From NCBI GenBank assembly GCA_026391235.1, contig JAPLDV010000627.1, positions 1-6,668 of the forward strand: 6,668 nt of DNA, read 5' to 3'. Source of the DNA: Bacteroidia bacterium. GTDB taxonomy: Bacteria; Bacteroidota; Bacteroidia; Bacteroidales; UBA12481. This document shows, piece after piece, positions 1-5,913 of this stretch. The number at the start of each line of letters is the position of its first letter. Position 1 is the first letter of the stretch. The translations under genes and the position numbers were made by a program. Under the pieces are notes generated by a model, which worked only from the letters and a program-made list of their open reading frames with translations, was not told the DNA's origin and made no database searches.

Positions 1-469
1 ACGATAGAGAGTTAAGAAGGCGTTCAGCTTTGATGACGTTGTTTTCCAATAAAGCCGTGATGGAGTATTCGTCTTTTTCGGAGCGTACATGTTTGTGGGC
101 GGCAAAGTTGGCAACGATTTCGAAAGGGCCTTCTCCTTGCAAAATCCGCTCAAATACCGGATCTCCAAAGTTCACCGGGTAGGTTTTATACACTCCCGGA
201 ACCTTCAAACCGTAGCTGCTGCGTAGATCACGTGTAAGCTCGGTGAGTCCGTTCTCGCTTATATCCACCACGATAAGCCTGGCTGGCTCATATCTCAATA
301 GGGCCTTGATATACGATGAGCCAATCGTCCCCGCCCCACCGATAACCAAAACTGATTTACCCCTGATCTCGCGGATGAGGATATCCTGGTTACGCTTAAG
401 GTCCCCGGCAAAGAGACTCTCGGTTCGGTACGTAATATGCCTCGAAATGAATAAATTAATATTGAACAT
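1..469 (-). CDS. CapD/FlaA1-type nucleotide-sugar dehydratase (SDR family), N-terminal part, cut by window edge
   Basis: This frame starts at ATG 469-467 and stays open for 156 codons to the window edge, so only the N-terminal part is visible. After a polar lead of about 37 residues comes a Rossmann NAD(P)-binding fold: a hydrophobic strand, then GGAGTIGSSY with glycines 44, 47 and 50 in GxxGxxG spacing. A second strand ends in the acidic residue D69 (LIVVDIS), followed by ENGLTELTRDLRSS. The block NFAAHKHVRSEKDEYS (residues 121-136) is the family's equivalent of the conserved alanine/HKHV region. Known relatives are UDP-GlcNAc 4,6-dehydratases and similar enzymes that make modified sugars for capsule or O-antigen. 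The exact substrate cannot be told because the catalytic YxxxK region lies outside the window. No Shine-Dalgarno is visible. A weak -7-like box (TAACTTTA on the minus strand, 510-503) lies about 35 bases upstream of the start. Confidence 0.85.
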   Translation of the reverse strand, partial: MFNINLFISRHITYRTESLFAGDLKRNQDILIREIRGKSVLVIGGAGTIGSSYIKALLRYEPARLIVVDISENGLTELTRDLRSSYGLKVPGVYKTYPVNFGDPVFERILQGEGPFEIVANFAAHKHVRSEKDEYSITALLENNVIKAERLLNSLS

Positions 470-534
470 TTTAGATAGATAAGAGCAACGTCGTATGCGT
501 GATAAAGTTATAAAACTCTTCGGCATATTGAACA

Positions 535-555
535 ATTGCCTACTGCCCACTGCCT
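535..555. repeat. Outlying three-unit run of the 7-bp repeat
   Basis: Three degenerate copies of the heptamer (ATTGCCT, ACTGCCC, ACTGCCT) precede the main array. They are separated from it by 46 bases that contain a hairpin. They are probably the older, diverged edge of the same array. Confidence 0.8.
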
Positions 556-601
556 GATGCGAAGACGCAAATATGCGTCTCTACGCGCTACCCTTTGTGA
601 A
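556..601. repeat. Hairpin mini-element interrupting the heptamer array
   Basis: The 46 bases between heptamer blocks contain a perfect inverted repeat: AGACGCA at 563-569 and TGCGTCT at 574-580 with the 4-base loop AATA, followed by CTACGCGC. Heptamer units end exactly at 555 and resume at 602, so the segment looks inserted or retained between repeat copies. Hairpins ending in GCGTCTCTAC-like sequence recur in intergenic DNA of some bacteria. I recall this only in general terms and cannot test copy number here. Confidence 0.55.
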
Positions 602-727
<126 letters not shown>

Positions 728-767
728 ACTTCTTTACAACCGCTTCAATCATCAGGGTGCACTCTTC

Positions 768-934
768 TATATTGCCCCCACATTTATGTGGGGGATTGTG
801 TTGATCCACAAAGCCTTATGGACTTTAGTCCAAATTCTGATGGACATTTGGCAAAGGGTTTAAAAAATTGGACTCAAGTCCATTAATTCATTGATTATCT
901 ATATTATCCCCCGGCTGAAGCCGGGGGCAATATA
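768..934. repeat. REPIN-like nested inverted-repeat element (167 bp)
   Basis: The ends are perfect 12-bp inverted repeats, TATATTGCCCCC at 768-779 and GGGGGCAATATA at 923-934. Each end carries its own strong hairpin: 775-783 with 786-794 (CCCCCACAT/ATGTGGGGG, loop TT), and 908-916 with 919-927 (CCCCCGGCT/AGCCGGGGG, loop GA). About 25 bases inside each hairpin lies a second dyad, TGGACTTTAGTCCA at 819-832 and TGGACTCAAGTCCA at 869-882. The two halves are thus mirror copies with the order terminal repeat, hairpin, spacer, dyad. This matches two REP units in opposite orientation (a REPIN), a type usually moved in trans by REP-associated tyrosine transposases. No transposase is visible in the window. 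Confidence 0.75.
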
Positions 935-952
935 ATTTTAACACATTACCTC

Positions 953-1015
953 CTTAACACCCTCACGTCCTTAACTTCCTTAACGTTCCTCACGTCCTGC
1001 ACGTTCTTTACTTTC
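953..1015. repeat. Degenerate 9-bp tandem repeat upstream of the barrel gene
   Basis: Seven 9-bp units can be read: CTTAACACC, CTCACGTCC, TTAACTTCC, TTAACGTTC, CTCACGTCC, TGCACGTTC and TTTACTTTC. The second and fifth are identical. The array ends 34 bases before the ATG at 1050, so it occupies where the promoter of that gene should be. It is pyrimidine-rich on the plus strand. Confidence 0.7.
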
Positions 1016-1049
1016 TTTTCGCTTACCTTAGCTATCTGGACATTGGTTT

Positions 1050-1757
1050 ATGAGTTTAAGGCCTTTCATTTCAGGTATCTTTCTGTTTCTGGCCTCCGGA
1101 CAGCATGGCCATGCCCAGTTTATGCGGAATTTGTTCCAGGATATCGAAGTGTTTAGCGGTGTGGGAACCACCAGCTATTTCGGGGATATCGGCGGGAAAG
1201 ATTCGAAGATCACCGGAGCACGGGCCTTGTTTGACAACCTGGATATCGACCTTTGGCAGGTTCGCGCCATGGCGACCGCCGGATTAAGGGTCAATCCCTA
1301 TAAATACCTTGCTTTCAGTGTGCAACTGTCGCCAATCTGGCTGAGTGGTAACGATCAGCGATCAAACTTGGCCTGGAGGGGGTATTCTTTCAAAACCATG
1401 ATTTGGGAAACCAGTTTGCAGGCTGAAATTTATATGGCCGACAGGATCACCGGATTTGCTCCTTTCGCACTCACCGGGGTAAGTGGCATGTTCTATAACT
1501 TTAAAAACAGCTTAATGGCGATTGGCTCCAGATGGTATGGCAGCAACTCGTTTATTTTCGGCCTGGGAACACGCTTCCCCTCAAAAACACGGTTTACCCA
1601 TTCCATCGATGCGGCCTTTCATTTTACCACCACCGATTTTCTCGACGGGTACAAAACCCCTAAAAACAGCAAGGATATGTTTTTTATCGTCAGCTATAAA
1701 ATTAACTTCCAGTTATATACTTCCTGGTATTACGATCACAAAGGACTTGTGCGGTAA
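1050..1757 (+). CDS. Secreted outer-membrane beta-barrel-like protein of unknown function
   Basis: The product has 235 residues. An N-terminal signal peptide (residues 1-22, hydrophobic core FISGIFLFLASG) has a plausible cleavage before Q23 in GHAQF. The mature part begins DIEVFSGVGTTSYFGDIGG and continues with alternating polar and aromatic strands: RAMATAGLRVNPYKYLAFSV, FAPFALTGVSGMFYNFK, FIFGLGTRF and FFIVSYKINFQL near the end. This is the layout of small Bacteroidota outer-membrane barrels. The opening GxxxYxGDxG block and the APFALTGVSGMFYNF strand recall DUF6089-type proteins, but I cannot confirm the family by eye. The ATG at 1050 is chosen because the signal peptide starts directly there. 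No Shine-Dalgarno is present, as is usual in this phylum. It is a single gene, facing a pseudogene on the opposite strand. A role in the envelope is likely; a specific function is not supported. Confidence 0.85.
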   Translation: MSLRPFISGIFLFLASGQHGHAQFMRNLFQDIEVFSGVGTTSYFGDIGGKDSKITGARALFDNLDIDLWQVRAMATAGLRVNPYKYLAFSVQLSPIWLSGNDQRSNLAWRGYSFKTMIWETSLQAEIYMADRITGFAPFALTGVSGMFYNFKNSLMAIGSRWYGSNSFIFGLGTRFPSKTRFTHSIDAAFHFTTTDFLDGYKTPKNSKDMFFIVSYKINFQLYTSWYYDHKGLVR

Positions 1758-1885
1758 CCAATGTGCCAATAAAACAATAACTCTCTTATCTTCTGGCGTT
1801 TGCACCTGTCCGGTTTATTGTCATACGCAAAACGACGCTACAGTGATGCGATAACAATAAGTGCAGTTATCATATCAACCTTTCC

Positions 1886-1912
1886 GACCGGGAACGACCG
1901 GGTTTCCCGGTC
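1886..1912. repeat. GC-rich inverted repeat between convergent units
   Basis: GACCGGGAA (1886-1894) pairs perfectly with TTCCCGGTC (1904-1912) around a 9-base loop that itself contains another GACCGGG copy. It lies between the plus-strand barrel gene and the minus-strand transferase remnant. It could act as a two-way transcription stop, but there is no T-run, so it may simply be a small palindromic repeat. Confidence 0.45.
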
Positions 1913-1928
1913 AACGGCCACTACAGTT

Positions 1929-1977
1929 GTCGTGTGTCTGTTATCGGTTGTCTGTTGTCTGTTATCGGTTGTCGGTA
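1929..1977. repeat. Second 7-bp tandem array (GTCTGTT/ATCGGTT units)
   Basis: Seven heptamers run in register: GTCGTGT, GTCTGTT, ATCGGTT, GTCTGTT, GTCTGTT, ATCGGTT and GTCGGTA. Two unit types are mixed. The sequence is unrelated to the ACTGCCT array at 602-727 but has the same period. Its edge falls within a few bases of where recognisable similarity of the transferase remnant stops (about 1982), so the array sits at a gene breakpoint. Confidence 0.85.
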
Positions 1978-1981
1978 TAGT

Positions 1982-2530
1982 CTTTCGCTGCTGCTGTTTA
2001 CCGATTTTGTAAATAATGAATGTCGCTAGTATGGTGCCTGCCAAAAGAGTGAGACCTAAAAACAAAATCAGACCAGGCCATTATGGCCATCCCATGGGCT
2101 CCGATTCCATACATCCACCAACCCATGATAAAGGAGGCCATGATTCCTATTCCGCTGGCCAATCCATCAATCCCATCGATGAAATTGAAAGCATTAATGA
2201 TACCCACAAATATAAATAATGTGAAAATTATACTGGCCCACATTGGAATCTCATGGAAACCAGCAAAACCGTATAGGGAAGTAAAGCGAAGATTGCCCAG
2301 CACGATAAGGATGAGAGAAGCAAGGATTTCTGCTATCAGTTTCTTTTGCCAGGCTATTCCAATGATGTTATCTTTTAAACCAACTAAGAATACAATAAAG
2401 GTGCCCGCAATAATATATCTGAACTGAACATCAATATGGTCAGTCGGAATAAACAGGGTTGATCCCGGAAGTACCCCTGCAAAGATATGGTAAAAAGCCC
2501 TTCTTCGAAACCATCCTGGAATTATAGTTC
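1982..2530 (-). pseudogene. Truncated, frameshifted WecA/MraY-family sugar-phosphate transferase copy
   Basis: Reading the minus strand from about 2530 to 1982 gives a diverged copy of the intact neighbour at 2568-3671. The first piece (NSRMVSKKGFLPYL) matches the NGRTSHNGEVPTVGG region. A frame change near 2490-2500, at a run of five A on the plus strand, leads to a long open piece with FIPTDHIDVQFRYIIAG, then VGLKDNIIG, then IINAFNFIDGIDGLASG. The family motif DDxxG reads DN here (AAC codon at 2369-2367), changing an active-site aspartate. A second frame change near 2050-2065 leads to GLTLLAGTILATFIIYKIGK. The N-terminal roughly 40 residues and everything from the GDTGS motif onward are missing. 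It follows the intact gene on the same strand. It was probably a tandem paralogue or earlier-acquired copy that decayed; similarity is only moderate, so any duplication is old. I judge it non-functional. Confidence 0.85.
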
Positions 2531-2567
2531 AGAATACTGAGAGAGCCTGATGAAACCCTTACCCAAA

Positions 2568-3671
2568 CTAATTTGGCAAGTGATAGTGCAGAACAAACTT
2601 TTTCGGTTGTTTCAGAATCACTCTTAACCAGATTCCCGGAATACTGCACACCAAAATACCGGCACCAAGCATCAGAATTCCCAATAGAAAAGTGGGCATG
2701 TTTTTGAGCGCCAGGGCGAGTAAAAACAAAAGCAGATTGGCTGCAACCAGGATACCTGAGGCATGCAAATGTGAAAATCCCAATCTCAATAAATCATGAT
2801 GGCAGTGCGTGCGGTCGGCAAAAAATGGAAACCGGCCATTTATGATCCGCAATGCCATAACCCGAATGGTATCGGAAACCGGAATAATCATGAGGCTGAT
2901 GGCCACAGCCGGGAAAGCGTGCATATACATAAATGAATCAGGGGAGACCTGGCAGCATAGAACTTTAACCACCAGGATGGCAAAAATAAAACCGATGAGC
3001 ATCGATCCCGTATCACCCATAAACAGTTTATGCTTTTTACTGAAAACATTGAACCGGCAGAAGGCAATTAAACTGCCTGCCAGGGCAAACGAAAATATCG
3101 CGTAATGTTCTTTCCCGAGCATGTACAGCCAAATCCCGAATGCAATGGAAATAACTATTCCAAGTCCGCTGGCCAGTCCGTCGATCCCGTCTATCAGGTT
3201 AAAAGCGTTTATGATCCCAATGAAAATAAACAGTGAAATCACAACACTGATGGCGTAAGGTATCTCTCCAACACCAAAAAGCCCATGAAGTGTTGTCATT
3301 CTAACGTCAGCGGCAATGATCACAATCAATGAAGAGATAATTTGTCCGGCCAGTTTCTTCCTGGGATGGGTTCCAACCATATCGTCCTGCATTCCGATCA
3401 TGAACAGGATGATCATGGCGGGTATCAGATATTGAAACTCACCCGGAAAATCATTTGGCATGAAAAGACCCGCTCCAATAATGCACGAGGTAAAAATAGC
3501 CACTCCGCCGACTGTTGGCACTTCACCATTATGGCTCGTGCGTCCGTTGGGCATCGCAACCAGGTGTTTGGCTCTGGATATCCGTACAACCGGTGGAATC
3601 ATAATGTACGATACAACAAGCGCCGTTGTAAGGCTCAGCATCATTTGAGTATCGATCGGAAAAACAATCAT
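2568..3671 (-). CDS. WecA/MraY-family undecaprenyl-phosphate sugar-1-phosphate transferase
   Basis: The 367-residue polytopic membrane protein carries all the family motifs. They are NGRTSHNGEVPTVGG (42-56), the metal-binding DDMVG (D96, D97), NAFNLIDGIDGLASG (155-169), FMGDTGS (217-223) and FFADRTHCHHDLLRLGF (283-299), with HCHH at 289-292 as in WecA-type enzymes. About ten hydrophobic segments can be seen. In the family, the enzyme transfers a HexNAc-1-phosphate from a UDP-sugar to undecaprenyl phosphate at the inner membrane. This starts O-antigen, capsule or related glycan synthesis. The HxHH motif favours the WecA/TagO branch over peptidoglycan MraY. The ATG at 3671 precedes a hydrophobic first helix; an ATG ten codons later is an alternative start. 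The leader holds nine consecutive A residues on the plus strand (3677-3685) and a GGTTAA/TTAACC dyad (3688-3701). Length and motifs suggest a working gene, and a decayed copy follows it. Confidence 0.93.
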   Translation of the reverse strand: MIVFPIDTQMMLSLTTALVVSYIMIPPVVRISRAKHLVAMPNGRTSHNGEVPTVGGVAIFTSCIIGAGLFMPNDFPGEFQYLIPAMIILFMIGMQDDMVGTHPRKKLAGQIISSLIVIIAADVRMTTLHGLFGVGEIPYAISVVISLFIFIGIINAFNLIDGIDGLASGLGIVISIAFGIWLYMLGKEHYAIFSFALAGSLIAFCRFNVFSKKHKLFMGDTGSMLIGFIFAILVVKVLCCQVSPDSFMYMHAFPAVAISLMIIPVSDTIRVMALRIINGRFPFFADRTHCHHDLLRLGFSHLHASGILVAANLLLFLLALALKNMPTFLLGILMLGAGILVCSIPGIWLRVILKQPKKFVLHYHLPN

Positions 3672-3886
3672 TGGGTAAAAAAAAACAGGTTAAGTTTAAC
3701 CCCGGTAGTTTCTATTCAAAATATCCAATTAAACACAATCAATGTGCCATAATAAACAACTCTTTGAAAATTCATTCTTCATTTCGAGTTAATCCATTAT
3801 ATGTAAGCATTTTGAAAACTCATTTTTGTGTTTCGCTTCTCTCTCGTTCACGTATTGACTTAGTGAGATATCATCAACATTCATTA

Positions 3887-3911
3887 AAAAACCGCACACA
3901 TGTGCGATTTT
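3887..3911. terminator. Terminator-like hairpin with A and T flanks
   Basis: CGCAC (3893-3897) pairs with GTGCG (3902-3906) over the loop ACAT. An A-run lies on the left and ATTTTG on the right, so the stem can extend by four A-T pairs past one mismatch. It looks like a small bidirectional terminator. Both flanking genes point away from it, which makes a plain terminator role odd; it could belong to an unrecognised short transcript. Confidence 0.35.
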
Positions 3912-3980
3912 GGGTAAAACAAAAATAGCCACACGGGTTAGGTTTTTGATCCGGATTTTGAGAATTTCCGGAACTTTTTG

Positions 3981-4070
3981 ATGAACAGGCTGGATTTTAT
4001 GGATAAACAAAAAACTCGTGAAGCGAAGAAAAGTGACGAACGACGCGGTAAAATCGAAGTGAAAGTTTAG
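3981..4070 (+). CDS. Possible small charged protein (29 codons), unproven
   Basis: An ATG at 3981 opens 29 codons ending in TAG at 4068-4070, 53 bases before the ATG of the Wzi/RemB-like gene and on the same strand. A second in-frame ATG is at 3999. After the first seven residues (MNRLDFM) nearly every residue is Lys, Arg, Glu or Asp, with blocks such as KQKTREAKKSDERRGK. No membrane segment, cysteine or known motif is seen. The strongly charged, non-repetitive make-up is unlike random AT-rich spacer, but one short ORF of this size is expected by chance. It could be a small regulatory or leader peptide, or nothing. Confidence 0.22.
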   Translation: MNRLDFMDKQKTREAKKSDERRGKIEVKV

Positions 4071-4097
4071 AGATCCTAAATTGGTCCTCAACTTTTT

Positions 4098-4105
4098 TAC
4101 TTTTG
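4098..4105 (+). promoter_or_regulatory. Bacteroidota -7 promoter box (TACTTTTG)
   Basis: TACTTTTG fits the TAnnTTTG consensus of the main Bacteroidota sigma factor exactly. It places the transcript start near 4111-4113, leaving a leader of only about 12 bases before the ATG at 4124. The in-frame TTG at 4103-4105 is part of this box, so it cannot be the translation start. No convincing -33 TTTG lies at the usual distance; the nearest TTG, at 4081-4083, is too close. Confidence 0.6.
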
Positions 4106-4123
4106 TATAACACACTGACGGAC

Positions 4124-5827
4124 ATGAAACACAGATACACATTGATATTTCTCATCCTGATAGGGGGCATCGCAGCCGGACAGGATCTGAGGCAATTTGA
4201 ATATTTGTATGGAACGGCGCAAAGGCCGTCGCTTAACAGCCCGGATTCATTGAATCACTCCTCCGTCCGTAACCTTTACCCCTTTCTGCCTGATTCCGTA
4301 AAGGCTTCAACATGGTTGGGCAGCCGGGCACCCTTGCGCAACTGGCTCATTAGTAAGGTGCTGCATGAATCAACTTTGATTATCAAGAAACCCGGCTACT
4401 TCATCACTGCCGATCCGGTGTTTGATGCCGAACCCGGCCGCGAAACCGTCAGCGGAAAAAACACCTGGGTCAACACCCGGGGCGTTCAGGTGTATGGGAG
4501 GATCGATCTCAGCCGATCGACCTCACCCCCCGCCCAGCCAGGTTTTGAGTTTTACACCGCCTATTTCGAATCGCAGGCCAAGCTCCCACCCTACCTCGAT
4601 TCCATTGCAGGAGAAGTGGGCGGGGTACCCGGACAAGGATATTTCCGGAGAGCCGATGGATCGATCGACCACGGATATGCCACCGGGTGGCTGCGATATA
4701 AAGCCAGCCGCTATTTTACTTTCGAGGCCGGCACCGGACGAAACTTTTTCGGTAACGGGTACCGCTCGATGCTTCTCTCGGATAATGCCCGTAATGCCCC
4801 CTACTTCCGGATCGATACCCGCTTATGGCGCCTTCATTACGTGAATCTCTGGTCGGAATTCCAGGACAATAAATTCGTGGATGCCCCCGGCGGTGCCTAT
4901 CAGAAAAAATACGGAGCGTTCCACTACCTGAGCTATTCAATCACCAAACGGCTCGAAATCTCCTTTTTTGAAGCCGTTATCTGGCAGGGGCGCGACAATA
5001 CCCATACCCGCGGATTCGATGTCAACTACCTGAATCCCATTATATTATACCGGCCTGTGGAATGGACCACAGGCTCCCCCGATAATGCACTGATGGGTGC
5101 CGGCATCAACTACCGGTTCTTCAACAATACCTTCCTATACGGCCAGTTTATCATCGATGAGTGGTCGGTCACCCACATGAAGGCCCGCGACGGCTGGTAC
5201 GGCAATAAGTATGGCGGACAGATCGGCGCTAAAACCTCAATCCCCCTGGAGCAATTGTCATCCCGGCGAAGGCCGGGATCGCCCAACCCCGCTCCAAACC
5301 CTTCTTTGTCATCCCGGCGAAGGCCGGGACCCCCTGACGCTGTTCCGGGTTCTGCCGGAATCTACCTTCAATCCGAGCTAAACCTCGCCCGCCCCTACAC
5401 CTTCTCCCACTACAACATCAAGCAAAGCTACAGTCATTTCAGCCAGCCCCTGGCGCATCCCCTGGGAGCCAACTTTATCGAATGGGTAAACTTCGCCAGC
5501 TTGCGGTGGAACCGGTTTATGCTCGAAGGCCGCTACAGCCGGGCCCGATTCGGCGCCAACTATAACGGCCTCAACTACGGACAGAATGTTTTACTGCCCT
5601 ACACCTCTTATGTGAACGAACTTGGAAACTTTATCGGCCAGGGGCTCGAAACCCATCTTACCTATAAAACAATTTCATTTTCCTATCTGCTTAACCCGGC
5701 CAGCCTTCTTAACCTCTTCGTATCCCTCTCCGATCGCCACCAAAAAACAGATATTCAGGATAAACACGAGCTTTGGTTAACCTTTGGCATCCGCAATTCG
5801 ATCAGGAATTTCTATTACGACTTTTAG
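4124..5827 (+). CDS. Wzi-type capsule assembly / RemB-like outer-membrane beta-barrel protein
   Basis: The product has 567 residues with a signal peptide (MKHRYTLIFLILIGGIAAGQ, cleavage likely before or at Q20). The block GRNFFGNGYRSMLLSDNA (205-222), followed by PYFRIDT and WRLHYVNLWSEF, is the hallmark of the Bacteroidota Wzi/RemB-type barrels. Later strands are FDVNYLNPIILYRPVEW (298-314) and LQSELNLARPYTFSHYN (415-431), and the chain ends in aromatic Phe (NFYYDF), as outer-membrane barrels do. Wzi in proteobacteria binds capsule at the surface. Bacteroidota members have been annotated as gliding protein RemB; which role applies here is unknown. Oddity: residues 378-412 carry two copies of LSSRRRPG inside a Pro/Arg-rich stretch, encoded by two REP-like hairpins 51 bp apart, between the strand ending near AKTSIPLEQ and the one starting GIYLQSE. 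The frame stays open. The coding sequence is visibly more GC-rich than its AT-rich upstream region. ATG 4124 is chosen over TTG 4103, which lies in the promoter box. Confidence 0.88.
   Translation: MKHRYTLIFLILIGGIAAGQDLRQFEYLYGTAQRPSLNSPDSLNHSSVRNLYPFLPDSVKASTWLGSRAPLRNWLISKVLHESTLIIKKPGYFITADPVFDAEPGRETVSGKNTWVNTRGVQVYGRIDLSRSTSPPAQPGFEFYTAYFESQAKLPPYLDSIAGEVGGVPGQGYFRRADGSIDHGYATGWLRYKASRYFTFEAGTGRNFFGNGYRSMLLSDNARNAPYFRIDTRLWRLHYVNLWSEFQDNKFVDAPGGAYQKKYGAFHYLSYSITKRLEISFFEAVIWQGRDNTHTRGFDVNYLNPIILYRPVEWTTGSPDNALMGAGINYRFFNNTFLYGQFIIDEWSVTHMKARDGWYGNKYGGQIGAKTSIPLEQLSSRRRPGSPNPAPNPSLSSRRRPGPPDAVPGSAGIYLQSELNLARPYTFSHYNIKQSYSHFSQPLAHPLGANFIEWVNFASLRWNRFMLEGRYSRARFGANYNGLNYGQNVLLPYTSYVNELGNFIGQGLETHLTYKTISFSYLLNPASLLNLFVSLSDRHQKTDIQDKHELWLTFGIRNSIRNFYYDF
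5255..5278 (+). repeat. REP-like hairpin repeat, copy 1, inside the Wzi/RemB-like gene
   Basis: A 24-base unit begins TTGTCA and contains TCCCGGC (5261-5267) and GCCGGGA (5272-5278) around the loop GAAG. It is identical over 24 bases to copy 2 and is read in frame as LSSRRRPG (residues 378-385). Sequences of the type TCATCCCGGCGAAGGCCGGGA are common dispersed palindromes in many bacterial genomes. Confidence 0.85.
5306..5329 (+). repeat. REP-like hairpin repeat, copy 2, inside the Wzi/RemB-like gene
   Basis: Second identical 24-base unit, 51 bases (17 codons) after the first and in the same orientation, so it encodes the same LSSRRRPG (residues 395-402). Stem arms are 5312-5318 and 5323-5329. 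A shorter dyad follows, TTCCGG at 5343-5348 with CCGGAA at 5355-5360, near where barrel-like sequence resumes. Confidence 0.85.
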
Positions 5828-5913
5828 TTATAATTCCTGCCATGGTTAACTGCTCCAATGCATCTTTAATCTCTTCAGCCAGAGGATAGTAATGATAATC
5901 AATGCGTGTGGCC

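Larger units (their letters stand above)
3672..4123. other. AT-rich divergent intergenic region
   Basis: This 452-base region separates the minus-strand transferase from the plus-strand barrel gene. Longer open frames in it, for example 3789-4142 on the minus strand, have low-complexity composition and no recognisable motifs, and are not credible genes. It contains a dyad close to the transferase start (GGTTAA 3688-3693, TTAACC 3696-3701), a terminator-like hairpin near 3893-3906, a TCCGGA pair at 3949-3954 and 3966-3971, a possible small ORF at 3981-4070, and a clear -7 box at 4098-4105. A weak TATTTTG (3723-3717, minus strand) may serve the transferase. Confidence 0.6.

Noticed and set aside
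243..482. 79-codon plus-strand frame
   Set aside because: It lies antisense to the dehydratase frame, whose Rossmann motif clearly marks the coding strand.
2016..2427. Plus-strand frames of 67 and 114 codons
   Set aside because: They are mirror frames of the minus-strand transferase remnant. The minus-strand reading carries the family motifs.
1760..3763. Similar stretches AATGTGCCAATAAAACAA (1760) and AATGTGCCATAATAAACAA (3741) near the two transferase copies
   Set aside because: A 9-base exact match with gapped AT-rich extension is expected by chance in a window this size.
3789..4142. 117-codon minus-strand frame in the divergent spacer
   Set aside because: Its residue composition is that of translated AT-rich spacer, it overlaps the promoter box and start of the barrel gene, and no motif or plausible start context was seen.
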